From NCBI GenBank assembly GCA_944472155.2, contig OX235273.1, positions 86,608,793-86,672,792 on the forward strand: 64,000 nucleotides of DNA, written 5' to 3'. Numbering within the stretch: the stretch's first letter is position 1; the number at the start of each line of letters is the position of its first letter. Under the pieces are notes generated by a model. The model did not search any database. It saw only the letters and a list, made by a program, of their open reading frames with translations, and was not told where the DNA came from. The position numbers were made by a program, and so were the translations under genes. The stretch comes from Trichobilharzia szidati (Eukaryota; Platyhelminthes; Trematoda; Strigeidida; Schistosomatidae). This document shows positions 38,301 through 53,300 of the stretch, piece after piece.

Positions 38301-41300
38301 AATATATGATGAACATTGTAACATGCAAAGCGGCTATAATCACAATGTCAGTTGCATGTGGTAATAATGAAAGAAAATCGGTCGTTTCATGTAGATATGG
38401 AGAATCAAGGTATGAAATGATGTCGAATACCTAGAGCTCAGGATTTGTATAGTAAGGTAGAGATATTTTGCTACCTGACATTATTAGGAGAGCAGAACTT
38501 TCTCTATGAATAAAGAAAACTGCCAAGTGATTGTCGAGTTGTCTTATGTAGAGGTGTTTACGAGGGGGGTTTGAATCACTTTTACAATCAGTCATGCATA
38601 TATTTTATATGTAGAGAAGATATCAATTCGTCTTGTTTTGTCTGATTCTCAGGACTGTATTTATGCTAGTTCATTCTCATGGATCTACATAGTTTAAATC
38701 TTTGATGTCTAATAAATTGGGAAATGCATAGCCATTGATTTTGCTTTGCATTTTCATAGATGCCTGCTCTATCTTTACTCCTTTTGCTCACGATAAAGAC
38801 AAATGAATCTTCGAAACAGACGATCCGATAAGAACAAACAGGTAGGGTGGTGGTTCGGTAGACAGATAGCTAACAGTAAAGCGGATGAAAATACAAATGA
38901 AATAAATGTACAGTACAAAAATGTATAAGTAGTGTATAAATGTATTTCTCCTTTTGAATTTATCCACCACTGATCCTAGCTAGTCATGCTTTGACATATA
39001 CAAACAAATTTCCTATCTATTTTTGTATATAATAATGATGAGGATGTTTTCTTGTGATGCAAATATCATCTTTTAGACATTAATATCTTACTTATTCGAT
39101 TCTATTTTTACTCTCATTTTTTTCTAAATCTTTTTCGATAAAGCAAAATGAAATGTGAATTAATTATCAGCTGACTTGAAGCTTCCTAGTTTGTTTTGCT
39201 CCTATTGTTTTCTATTCCTAAAAACTCCTCAAATATCTCAGTGAACAGTTAGAGGTTTTAATTTGTGGATGGTGACTAGCAGTGGAATCCAGGATGCCAT
39301 TTCGTCCTATTTGTGACTCGTCATCTGGATGTACCTGCATTTTCCAGTGAGTGATGATGTACTGCTAGTCACCATCCACAAATCGTCGAAGCATCTGCAC
39401 AAGAAGCCGACATGTCAGCCTGAGACCGATCACTTCGGTCCAACCAATCGACGGGAAAATCTCAAATTCAATTAAAGTTAGAGGTTTTCTTCTGTATTGC
39501 TAGTGAAACCCCAGTGATTGAAGAATGTTGAAGTTTAGGTGTATCCGTGAACGTTTAAATTCAGTCTTTAGGTAGCTCTTTTGGAAGCTGTCAACATTAG
39601 GGAATTGTAATCTTTTCGATACACATGCTTTAGTTGGAGGTGCTCATCAACAGAGTCAATCACCCTAATATCAAACTTTTCAGTCAGAGCATATCAATGC
39701 ACAGTAATGGTTATTAGGCATTCAGCCAGTAAGAGTGTAAATGCCACTACGATTGTTGTATAATATATTACATTTAGTGTGTCAGTGTTTACGTATCAGA
39801 ACATTGAATCATTCCTGGTAGCTCCGGAAAGTGTAGAAGATTGCAGACATTATGAGTCGAATTCTCGAGTTACCAACCAAGTTACACTTGGGAATCGAAC
39901 ACAATGTTTTTGCATTTTGTTTATTCTTCGTCGCATTCCTGTGTATCTTCAGTATATTCCTCTTCTCTTCTCTATCCATGAATGTTTTGTTTTTCTTCGA
40001 TTTCGTCAACTGTCTGTTTCAGTGTTGTTTTGATATTTGGCTACTTAAATTTACAGATTTTTGTATAGAACTCTCGAGGTATCAATATTTGGTAATTGAA
40101 AATAATATACAAGGGGATTAGTGATAATATTTTTTAAAAACATTATTATTTGGTATAATCTTCCGACTGTGAATATTTTCCTTTAGTTTTGTCAACTGTC
40201 TGTTTCAGAATTGTTTTGAAGTTTGGTAACTTAAATTGAGCGACTTTTGCGTAATGTTATTGTTTTGCTTTTTGTGTTTTCTCAGCAATCTGTCTGAAAT
40301 TATTCTTTTATTAGAACGGTGACATACTTGTGTGATAGTGTAACCGGTAGAAAACAGTGGCATTTAAATACCAGAATTGTTTGTTTCGGTAAAATGGCGT
40401 ACAGTTATATGACAAAATATAAACACCTTACAGTAAAAGTCAAATTTTCAAAACGTCTTCGTATTATGCTTCTTTTCGCTTCATTTCATGCTCTCTCTAT
40501 ATTGCATCACAGTTATCTTCATATCTCCTCTTTTCTCCTTGATTAAAGATTCTTGTAGAAGACACCAATATGTAGCACACGCCACAGTGGTAACCGTATT
40601 TATAATAATGGTAGTAAACAGAACCTTATATTTCAGTTCTTTAATAATGCTGAAAATATTTCGTAGTATTCATATCATAGCATCGGAGGTGGAAGTTTAA
40701 TTTCGTTCACTGAACTATTGAATAACTGCAAGCCGTTACCGTTCAAGCAGTGTAGTTAATTTAACTCATTTATGGTTGTGTGAAATAAATGTATAATTTA
40801 GGCGCCAAGTTTAGAATTTTCACGTACTTCATTAATGCGTCGGGGGTTTAATCTTAGAATGCTCACCAACCACCCATGTGATCCAGGTTCGACTCCTAAC
40901 TAACGTACTTCTAAACCTCGCCTTGTTTAGTGATCTATATCGGCACTGCTACTGAAACTTCAGAAGTGTAGATGTATAAAAAGTCAATAAAACATCCTTA
41001 AAACAGCCAAATGTAACATCTTAATTGACTACAGCACTCCTTTAAGCACGCAGTACAAAATCATGTAAGCCGGTGAGCGACACCGACTACCTTAAAAAAT
41101 TCAGACTGTAACTGACCGCCTTTGTTCCACCCTCTCAGGAAGAAAAGCGTGTATGTTGACTTCTTAAATCTTCACTCGTTTTGAAGATCTTTTGTCGTAT
41201 TTTTTACACATCTGGAACATCTGTTGCGTCGTTTGTTAAATACTATGCAAGAAAAAAACACCCTGAGATTAATTGAATCCTTATCCCTTCGTTAATTCGA

Positions 41301-44300
41301 ATGATTTACTATGGTGGTAAAATCCCACTTAGTATTGCCACATACACATTCTTGATTAATTTTATTGAATGGTTTGTCAATTTGGAAATAAAGATCTTAC
41401 ATGTCCCTTATAAATATAAAAAGAAATGATTTTATTATTGAATTAAATCAAGTTATTTCCATTTGATATTGACATTTTAAAACTGGCGCACATTGTTCAA
41501 GGTCTTCGGTACAGTAAATAAAATGAATTAAATTTTTATTCTAGAGTGTTTTTGATGAAATGTCACAAACTGATTAGGATGATTATGATCCCCTATCTTA
41601 TTTATTTCTGTTACTTTTGTCTGTTAATAAATATTGCTTTACTTATTTTGTTTATTTTTGGATTATATAACTGTTATTGTCATATAAACTAATTTACTGT
41701 GATTGATTTTGAAAGGATGTTCATTGATCTCGTATGCCTTGTATCGTTTTTAACTAAAAGAATAGAATACTAGAATAATACTTCTATTACTATCAGTATT
41801 TTGGAAAGATCAGCAATCGCCATTGAAGTAGGGTAAAATGCTTGAACTTGTTTTATTTCACAGAATCTCACTCACTGGGTATATATATAATTTTCTATAG
41901 TTTGGTTTGTAAGGGTTTGTTATGTTTTTACGAGTTGATCATGGATTGATATCAGTTGGAGAACCATTGAAAACCACCACTGGAGTACTACCAGACAACT
42001 GTTTCATCCTAGTTTGGGAATCATCGGCAGTACTCACCCACCAACAGGGTTCGAACCCAGGACCTTCCGGTTACAAGGCCAGCGAGCTCGTATACCATTC
42101 AGCCACCGGGACCCGATTCAATGACCAGCCCATGAATTCTAACTTCTACTAATTCGTGATTTAGCGCGACCCCAACCATTGTCGTTGGTGGGACATCCAT
42201 CCACACACGTGACATGTAATTGGACCTCACTGGTCACGACTTCTCACTAGAACTCCAGGAAACTCCATCCTGTAGCAAGTCACTAGCGAGCATCAGATTA
42301 ATTTTCTATACTTTGGTTTGTAAGGGTTTGTTATGTTTTTACGAGTTGATCACGGACTGAAGTTAGAATTCATGAGCCATTGAATCGGGTCCCAGTGGCT
42401 GAATGGTATACGAGCTTGCCTTGTAACCGGAAGGTCCTGGGTTTAAATTTCAGTGGGTGCGTACTGCCGATGATTCCCAAACTAGGATGAAACAGTTGTC
42501 TGGTAGTACTCCAGTGGTGGTTTTCAATGGTTCTCTAACTGATATCAGTCCGTGATCAACTCGTAAAGATATATATAGTTTCAAAAAATGAAATTATGAT
42601 AGGATTCCTAGATAGTGTACTTCTTCTTTGGGTAGCAGTTGACAGATCAATAAGTCAACAATACAATGTTAAATTAAAGTGAAAATATACAAATTAGAGC
42701 ATCATTGATAATTTACATCGTTGTATCACAAGTATGCATCATCATAAGTCGAAGCTTTTCATAAAATGCAAATTGTTTGGTATAGCCAAATGAATAATGG
42801 AGATCAGATAGATCGCCATAGATAAGTAAGTGGATTATTAACAATCAGAAAATATAGAAAACTCAAAGGATTCAAATTAAGGTTTAGTTTTTAAATTGAA
42901 AATCTATTAAAAGCCTTTTTATGTTAATGAAATGAAGTTACAAATTGGGTGTAAGCTAACGACGAATTCTTTTTGAATAAATTGAAGTCAGTTTTCGATT
43001 TCAGTTGCTACAAGCTCAGGAAATCCAAGAAGAAGAAATTACAAAGTGTTTTTTTTTGTTTTGTGAATTAGGTAGAATGACTTCAAAGTATTTGCATGCT
43101 AACTTCTTTCTAATAGATGTTTAGGAACTGAACTTTTAAAATAATTTGATTCTATTGAGCTAAAGTTTCCTAGAAATTGTTCAAATTATTGTATCAGACC
43201 GTTCTCCTTCTTTTATAGATAGATGCATTTAATATTGTAGGCGATTATTGAAATTCAAAAGAAAACTTGAGTTAATACGGCATTGGACCGTTTAGCTTCT
43301 TGTTTTTTTCAGTCTGGTACTCTATCAGTCGACTTACTAGTCTCACTCGTTATCACGTCGTAATTTCACCTCAGGTGATTAGCTGGTCCACCGCCTTCTC
43401 CGACCAGTGTTAGCTAAAGTAAGATTTTGTCACAGAAAAGAGCTGGTAATGGTGAAATAAAACCTGGAATCAATCCATGAGATTTTTCACTGTTGGTTTA
43501 AGCCGCGTAGGGTTTAGTGTAGACTGTCTGGTTGGCGTTTTCGGGATGCCAGGAACTAATGACTTGAGACTGCTAGTGATAAGGTTCAGAACAGCTCTCA
43601 ATGGCGCAGATGTATTCAGTTTTTATAATCTCTCATATCTAAGAAATTCTCACATAGATTTCCGCTCCTTATAGTTATTTTGAAGCTGTTTTTTTCTACC
43701 TGTGTTTGCTTAATGAAATGCGGTATCTTGAACTGCTGTACTTCTGTGCAAGGTATACGTTGTAACTCAGTCAGTGGGTCAGCAAATTATACAAAAGTTG
43801 ACATATTTACTTCTGCATGCCATTAGCATTTATTTACCTTCGTTTTCACAAAATCACCATCCTTAAAGTTTAGTTGAGGCAAATGATATATATATATATA
43901 TATATTCATGAAAAATTCCCATTCGAACATTAATAGACAGAAGACAAGTAGTTCAGCGAAGAGTCTCTTTTCAGCGGCGAATTCATTTTCATAGCTGTAC
44001 AATCGCAAATATATATATGGTTGTTTTGTATGTGTGTGTGTACATTAAATTTGTCAAACGAAAATACAATTAGTAAGTTTAGATGAATTGGATGTTGATA
44101 TAAGAGGGTAGTAACAAAAGTGATGAGTTGTCACAAACGATTGTTAAAGGAGAGTTAAGTAATAACATGAATAGTTTGATGAAAGAGTTGTACTCAGGGT
44201 GTACATGGAAACAAAATATACGGAATTACTCAAGGGTTTTAAGTAGTTAGAAAAATAAGCATACAAACAAAAGTTAAGTCAAATCAACAGAGTTGTTACC

Positions 44301-47300
44301 ATGGGAGTAGAAGTGGTTGAATAATTTTCTTTTGTATGCACACTTCTGGTTCCTCTAGCTTAATGGCTAGGGCTTCTGCGATGCAAAGAAGACGGAATCG
44401 TTCTGTCTTTGGAAGGTTGTTCTTCACTTTGTAGATTACTTTGAAGGAGGCGTTTGTTGAGATGGAATGACCAGGGTGACAACTCATCACTTTTGTTACT
44501 ACCCTCTTATATCAACATCCAATTCATCTGAACTTACTAATTGTATTTTCGTTTGACAAATTTAATGTACACACACACATACAAAACAACCATATATATA
44601 TTTGCGATTGTACAGCTATGAAAATGAATTCGCCGCTGAAAAGAGACTCTTCGCTGAACTACTTGTCTTCTGTCTATATATATATAAATACAATGATGAA
44701 TCCATTCTCTGCTTATTCAACTATTCTTTTTAGTTATTTTGAAGTTTTACCAAAAAGGTGAATGTATTCTATTGTATTATGCAGCATTTTATTGTCGTCC
44801 TCAACAGTAACTTTCTCCATTTTATTGTTATCACTGCTTTACCTAGGCTTACTCGTAATGGTATGATATGCGAACAGAAGTGGATATTTCATGTGAACTG
44901 TTTAGATTGTTTAGATCGTACAAATTTAGTTCAATGTATGTTTGCTGTTGTCATGATTACAACTCAGGTTAGTTTTTTGTTGTTGTTGTATTTATATGAA
45001 TGTATCAATTAAGTGTAATTGATTTTTTCACGTGTAATATGCTTCACAATGTTGAGTATATTTGTATATATGTGTCTGGCTGATGCTATCTGACAGATTG
45101 ATGCGTGAACTAGAATTCGGACGTATCTTTCCTAATGTATTTGATTAGTCTAGCAAGATGATACTGCTAATAATAGCTCTGTAAGTATGGGATGTTCACA
45201 TACAATGATAAGCCTTAATTTTGTTTCATCGTCTAAAGATCACTAAAATTTGTCTTCACACATCTAAAGATAAGCATGTAGGGAATAAGGTTGGTGAGGA
45301 TAATGGCAAAATGAAGTCAACATTATTAAAACAATAAACCTTGTATTTAATTCATTATTTGCGAATAAGTCTAACCGTTCTTCACTAGGGAGATGTTAGT
45401 CTTCGTCTGCTATTGCTAATTTTGTTCTCTTCAGAATCAGCATCCGTCTGATATCAATTTGATATGATTATGCGGAATAGTTTGTGCTCGAAACGTCATC
45501 GGTTAATATTACTGTATAACACTGTGTGATTTATCAAAATAAAATCTTATCCATAATGGAGATATCAGGTAGTGTCTCCGACTCTGCTCTGATATCTGTA
45601 GTGAAGGCATCCATCGTAGTTTTTTTCCTTCACTTTCTGAAAGTTGAACTTGAATTACAGTGGCCTGTCTCCATTTGTTTTCATGAATTTCAGCTTTACC
45701 TTGAAAGTTCCTTGAACTAGATGATGGTCTGAGCCCGCCCACATCTGCTCCCCTTCTCGACTTTATATCTAGCAGGCTACGTCGCCACTTATTGAGATTG
45801 AGATGAAGTCCATCTGATTTTTGGTGTGTCTGTCAGGCGAAATCCATGTTGCCTTGTGTATATCCTTGTGTTTGTACACGCTGCCTCTAATCACCAAATC
45901 ATTGAAGACGCAGAAGTCTGCTAAGAATTAGCTGTTGTCATTCGTTACTGAGAGCCAGTCGACACATGATGAGTTCTCTTCCTGTATTATCTGCTCCCAG
46001 TTTGGCTTGCATTCATATAGCCCATAAGGATTTTGAAGTCGTCATTGGGGATGTTGTCCATTACTGTTTATAGTTGTCTGTATAAGTCTTCCTTCTTCTC
46101 TAATTCCGCGTTGTTTGTAGCATTGGATAACTGTGAGCTTCCTTCATTCCCTTTTCGTTGAATCTTGCTGTCATGATCCTACATGAGGAGATTGATTCCC
46201 ACTTCATTAGAGCTTTGACTACCACTGGTGCCATCATGATAACCACTCACTGCCTCAGTGTGCTTGTGGTTTTCTTCTGGATGATCAGACTGGAGTAGAC
46301 TACTGACTCTCCAGTTGACAATTTCGACAATCCACATCCACTCCATCTGCTCTCGCAGACAGATACCCAGCACTTCTATGCCATATCTTCGCATCTCCTT
46401 GGCTACCTGGCCAGCCTTCTCAGCTTCGTACATTTTACGAACATTCCACGCCCTCATCTTTATTTTTGCTTTCATTACAAGAAGACACTATATACGACAA
46501 ACACTAATCCAGGAGATTTTCATGATGCTAAATATTACCGACTGATTGACTTTGGTAGTTTGAAACCACTCACAGCAACCAGTAGTGCTTGCTATTTGGA
46601 TCGTATTGATCTAATCACCGGACGATCGTTTCTCTTGTTTAGGGCCCAGTTCATCATAGGTGTACAAGGTTTGACTCAGCTCAGAGTTTTCATTCCACAC
46701 AAATTTGTCTTCAAATCTTTGCAGATACCGTTGTCTCGTAAACAATTCTCTACGATCCTCAGCTCCTCCTCCAATTTGTCAATGAAGCATATTATTCTCC
46801 TGCTTCAACACAGCGGAGTGCCCTAAACCATTGTCAAGCTCATTGGTAGCTAAATAAGGATGCCGCATGCAAAATGATTCAAAACGGAAAACTCAGCGAA
46901 GCGTTTGCAATGAAGACATGATTAAGACAAGGCTGCCTGTTATCACCACGGATGATATTCTTAATTGTGGTGGACTGGATTATGCATCAGACTGTGCATT
47001 GGGAGTGAGGAGACAGGAATACGCTGGGCCACCGATGAAAAGACTCTAGAAGATTTGGATATCGCAGATGATTTATGTGTAATGTCACACAAACGCGAAG
47101 ACCTAAAGGCAGGCGAAAACCAACAAACTGGCTGAAGAAACAGTCAGAGAAGACAGGCCTCCAGGTGAACATAGAGAAGGTGGAAACGGAGGTGATGAAG
47201 ATACCCACTGATCAACAACCACTAATCACTATCAACAGGAGAAATCTGAAGGAGGTGACTCCTTTCACTTTAGATGATTTGTTAGTATTGTTTCAACTAC

Positions 47301-50300
47301 AGGCATTATAGATGAGAATGTCAAAGACAGGATCAGAAGAGCAAGCCCTTGAGTAGAACCCGAAATAAGAAGTGATGAGCTTGACATCTGAGGGTGACAT
47401 AGAAGAGAGTGTGTAAGGGTGAGATGATATCTTTTGGGCCATAATGGAGCCAGCTCAAAAGACGCCGGAGAAGAGGGTGAAATGAGATATGCTTTTGAAG
47501 CCATATGTTCCAATTGGAACTTGAAGGAATAATAATAATAAATGAAGCGTTAAAGTTCAATATTTATACTTTCTTTTATGTCTGCATGTATGTCTGAATG
47601 AATAATTATTTCTGAGTTATTGTTGTTATCATTATACTTATTATATGCTCAAAAAAGTGCACTTACTTCAGGACCTACGTCTTATAGTTTTACTGACTGT
47701 TTGATTCGGTGTTTCCTGTTTTCTTTCCTTTATTCATTCAACGATATATATAATATATACAACAGTTGAAAAAAATTGGTTTATTAGGCCCTGAGGAATG
47801 CTTACCCACTGAATTTCTACGTGCAATTCAGCATATGTGGGCGACAAATGGTGATGCTATCAGTCAAATATATGCAGGCACAGGTGCAATGAAAGTGAGT
47901 GAGTTATACAACATACATTTTGGAATCTGTTTAAGCTTTTCATTGCTGTTGTTATTATTATTATAGCTGTTATCAAAATTTCTATTTCCTCTTTGTGTTT
48001 CCCTCCTCTCTCTCTCTCTCTATCTATCTCTCAACGATGGGTCTGTTTCTCTTTTCACGTTTTCCTCTTTTCCATTATCATTATTTTGTTAGCTTTCTTT
48101 AGTAGCATGTGAACATGTTTAATCTTCTTATTTTCTTTTCCTCTGAGATCTTTACATTAATTACAGTCTACTAAAATAGTAATATTCTTATAAAGAATTA
48201 TACCCTTAAGGTGTGTGTGTGTGTGTTTGTTTGTTTGTGTATTTATTTATTCGTTCATCCTATGAAAGTGCTGTTAATTAAACCCATGTACATATACGTC
48301 GTCGTATATGCTCATACATGTGACTGAAACTCTGAAATATTGGAAAAAGACGCAAACTATTCACATATATCGCTTGAAAAGGGAAATGTTATTTTATTAA
48401 TGTTATTATTATTATTTTCAAGTATTGGTTTTGTAGGGATTTAGTTTGATTGAATGGAGGAGTTCATCATGAGCTGACATCAGTTAGAGAACCACTGGAA
48501 AACCTGGGAGTACCGGACAGCTGTTTCGTCAGCGTAGTTTGGGACTCTTCAGCAGTACGCACCCACCGGGGTTCGAACCCAGGACTTTCTGGTTACAAGG
48601 CGAGCTCATAGACCTTTGAGCCACTTGGACCCGATCCAATGGCCAGCCCATGAATTCTAACATCTGCCAATTCACGACATAGCGCGACCATTTCGCAATG
48701 TCAGCCCATGATGAACTCCTCCATCCAATCATTATTATTATTATCATCGGATTGCACCGTTCCTGCTGATAAAATATGCGAATTCAAATATTCTCCACCG
48801 AATAACATCATTGTTAATCCTGATATGTCATTGAAGCATCTGTACTAGGAGCCAACATGTCAATAGAAGTTGGACATTTTGGTTCAGTCAGTCAGAAGAA
48901 GAAATAAAGAAATAATCTTTTCTGACTAGTTTTTATTTCATTATCAGTATGGAATACAATGTCTAATTGAATTGGTTCTCTGTGTTATGCCAAAATGTAT
49001 AAACCGTCAAATAAAAGCAGATAGTGTATAGACAGGCATTGACATTTTGTTCTTACTGATATCAACATAAATTGAGGCTAATTTTTGTAATTGTTTAGGG
49101 ATTAATAACATAAATAATAACACCTTTATTTCCGATAATATGTATAGAATTCTCAGTGTATTTAATTATGTAACATCTACTTTTCATACAGGATCTTCAA
49201 GTAAAGTAGCAGTGTTCAAGTGTTGCTTCTCAAGGATTTGATTTGATTGGTCACAGGATTATACCAAGAACCAACATCGGTTAGAGAAGCATTGGGAAAC
49301 CTTGGGGTACTGGACTGCTGTTTCATCATTCTAGTTTGGGACTCTTCACTAGTATGCACCCACCGGAGTTCGGACCAAGGACCAGATACAGGAGAGGGTC
49401 CCAGTGACTTAATGGTCTACGAGCTCGCTTTGTAACCAGAAAATCCAGGGTTCGATCCCCGATGAGTGCATACTGTTGAAGAGTCCCAAACTAGGCTGAC
49501 GAAACGGCTGTCCAGTACTGCCAGATTTTCCAGTGGTTCTTTAGTCGATGTCAGTTCATGATGAAATCCTGCAACCAAGGTAGCAGTGTATCGACAGGGT
49601 ATCGCATGATACAACGTTATTTTATCTGAAGTATAAACCAATCGGCTACAATAATTTTGTTTCATTTTCTTTTGATAAACGTACCTCAGTAGACTGAAGG
49701 TTAATTAAAAATGTGCTTGGGTACATGATGCAATCCAAGAATTTAATTGGTGGACTAAAACAACTAAAAATGGAGAAAAGTTTATGCATTATACTAGTTG
49801 GAAATATAGATAGCTTAGTTATTTCAACAGGTCATCGTGTATGTGTGCATCTTTCACATACAGTATGATGCTTTCCTGAAAATTTCGATCTGTCGATGTG
49901 ATGTTCTGAGCACAGTTGTACACCATAATTTAAGAAATAGATTCCCAAGTACTAGGAAAACATGAATATTCCTTCAATAAAGTAATACATACCGATATTA
50001 AGTTAACTTTTTTAAGTATTGTCATACAGAACTTCAATAACATCATTGAATCTAACCGTCTAGAGTAGACGGAATCACTTGAATGGGTAATAAGGTGTAT
50101 TTCATTTGCATTTCACGAGAATAGCATATAGTCTGTAGAGTTTTTTTTTAGCATGAGTTTATTTAGTTGTTGTTCGGACTTCATTTGGTTGGTGATGTCT
50201 AGCGGTGGAATTCAGATGATGACCTCATGTTAACCATCAAACATCGTTGAAACCTCTGTTCGAGGAGGCAACATATTAATAGAGACAGAGCATTTCGGTC

Positions 50301-53300
50301 CTATATAAATCAGTCAACAGGTAATTTTAATTAACTTACACAAATGTAGTTCAGATTACAAGGTAAATTTCGTCACTAACGGTTATCAGATAGGAATTCA
50401 CTGTTTGCCAGTAAGAACTGGATAGCTGTTCAGTCTTAGTTTGATAATCTTCTGTTAGATGTTTTTTGATTCCATTGGTTTGTTAGCTGACATCAGCTCG
50501 TGAAAACGTCATATAAAATTATTTTGATGAAAATGTTGAATAGTATTTCATCACTTGATTACACAAGAAGATGAAATACTCTGCCTGCATTTAATTTCCT
50601 GAGGCAAATTTTTTTTATATTGCGCTTTTATTTGTAGGGTGATTATACTAGAACTGGTTCACGGACAGTTAACGGTCTGATGCGTGATGGTGTTTATTCA
50701 GTCAGCCGGTAAATTTTTATTTCTTTCTTTTTGTAAATTGTTATTGTTATGTGCATTTTATTACACTTGTCTGTGTGATCTAAACACCTGTTGCTGTTGT
50801 GTTGTCGTTGTCGTTGTTTCCTTCGGCTTCATGGTAGTAGAGCAGACGATATTGATATATTTCGTTTACAATGTACCGAAATCTATTTTTTCCAGCCTAA
50901 TCAGTAGTAGCGTTTCAGCCATTTGATTCCATTGTTGTAAAAATCAAAGCAATGTACCATGGTGCAGTGTAATTCCATAATAAAATAATTTTTCATAAAA
51001 TTATGAGGTATGAGTCGTGCTCAAAACCTCATCATCAGACAGTATTGGAGAGTAGTGTACTGTACTAGTTGGTGGATACCCTTTAGGTGATATAAGCATA
51101 ACAGGCAGTGAGTCCAATTTGTTCTTTGTACATGGAGATGCCTTGCGTGTTTCTAACTATTGTCAGATTAAGTCTATTGCTAACAGGCACTGAAAGTAAA
51201 ATATTCAAATCTACTCTAAAAGAAAGTTAGGTGAAATTAAGTTACAGAGTAGCGAAATGTAATTGTACTTATTATGGGAAGTCACTAAGCGGTGATGCAA
51301 AAAATAAGAGTGAGTGAGGATATATTTTTCATTGCGTAATTATTATTATATTATTATTGTTTCCTTTAATTCCTAGAAGAACATAGGGCTTCAGCCGTGC
51401 GTCTCCATTGCGTTCGGTTCTCTGCTAGAGTCTTCACCAGGCTTCAAGTCTTCCCACACGTTTTCATCTCCTCTTCACATGACCTCCTCCAAGTCACCCC
51501 CACCCTTGCACTGACGACCAACTCGCCGCTTCCCTTTCGGGTTCCACTCGAGGGCTTGTCTAGTAATGTCTCTCACTTGATGGTTTCCTCAGAGTACGGC
51601 CAATCCACCTCCATTTCTTCCTGTCTGTTTGTTTCACAATCGGTTCCTGCTGTGTTGGTTCGCTCATTGCCAGAGATCTCTGTTGCTGATCTTTTCTGGC
51701 CGGCCATCTGATCTTGAGTATTGAGCGAATACAGCTGTCGATGAAGGTCTGTAGTTTGTTTGAGATGCTCTTTATGACGTGCAGTGCAAGTCTCTGATCC
51801 GTATAGTAGCAGTGACTGACTTCACATTGGAGTTGAAAATCCGGATCTTATTCTCATTTTCATGCTGAGGGCTGTTGACCTCCACACAGACTTGAGAGTA
51901 GTGAAAGCTTGTCTTGCTTTGATATCCTCGTCAGTTCTGTCTGCCTGTAGTTGAAACGATGCTTCCCAGGTGGGTAGGTGAAGGAGGTTGTTTCTTTCAG
52001 GTTCCTCCCATTTATGCTGATTGTTGTCAGTTGTTGTTGTTGCTGTTGGTGGTGTTGCCCAGGAATCTTCATCACCTCTGTTTTCTCTGTGTTCACTTGA
52101 AGTCCTATGTTCTCTGGATGCTTCTTCTGCCAACTTGTTGCTTTTCATTTGCATACCTTCCAGTTTGTGGGAAATCAGACATATATCATCGGCAAAGTCC
52201 ACATCCTGCAAGTTTTTCGTCAGGGTCCGTTTTATGCCTGTTTCCTCGCTGTCCACTGTTTGTCTCATTATCCAATCTACTGCAGTCAGGAAAATCATTG
52301 GCGATAGTAGGCAGCCTTGTCTTACTCCTGTCTTTGCTTCGAAGGATTTCGTGAGTTTCCCATTGTGGATAACTTGGCATGAAGCATTGTCGTACAACTG
52401 TTGGATGAGATGTATAATTGTCGGTAGCACCCCGTAGTAGTGAAGTAGTTGCGAAATCACCTCTCTATCGAAGCTGTCAAAGGCGTCTTTTCAAAGTCTA
52501 TGAAGTTAAGAGAGAGAGACAGCTGACTGCCATTCCAAGCTCTGTTCAATGATGATCCGTAATGTGGCGATTTGATCAATACAAGACTTGTTTCTCCTGA
52601 ATCCAGCCTGTTCAGGTCGAAGTTTTTCATCCAGATTGGCTTGTTTGATTCTCTCCAGGATGATGCGGCTTAGTATTTTTGCTTGGGATGGACAGGAACA
52701 TACTTCCGCGCCAGTTCTTGCATTGACTTAAATCTCCTTTCCTTGGTAGTTTGAATAAGTATCCTTTCTTCCAATCCTCAGGTACTTTGCCTTCTTTCCA
52801 CACCTTCTCCAGTAGTGGCGTCATCAAGTCCTCTGTTGTCTCTGGGTCCGTTTTCAATGCTTCTGCGGGGATTCCGTCTGGTCCTGCTGCTTTTCTAGCT
52901 TTTAGCATCTTGATTGCCTTCAGGACTTCTGATTTCGTCGGGGGGTTGGTGTTCACTGGTAGCTCTGTCTCCGTTGTTGGTATTGTTGGGCGCGTTGTAG
53001 GTGGTGGTCGATTTAGGGGTCTTTTGAAGTGTTCAGCCCAGTGTTTCCTTTGCGTAATGACAGAGCATAAATGAAAATTATATGTGTTTACATTCTTCAA
53101 ATTTTACAATATTATCTATAAGCCATGTCAGTTCACGACATCCCACAACAAAATTAAACAATCAAATGAACCACGAAAACGAAGACAATACTATTAGCGC
53201 CATGTAAGATAAACTACAACAGATTGGCAAAGTAGATATATTGGATGAGTATTTGTCAAATGCAGGATATTTTGAAGAGAGAAATACATGTGTCATGCTT

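Noticed and set aside
51959..52437. Cys/Leu-rich + strand frames (131 and 138 aa)
   Set aside because: They are antisense shadows of the RTE-B reverse transcriptase.
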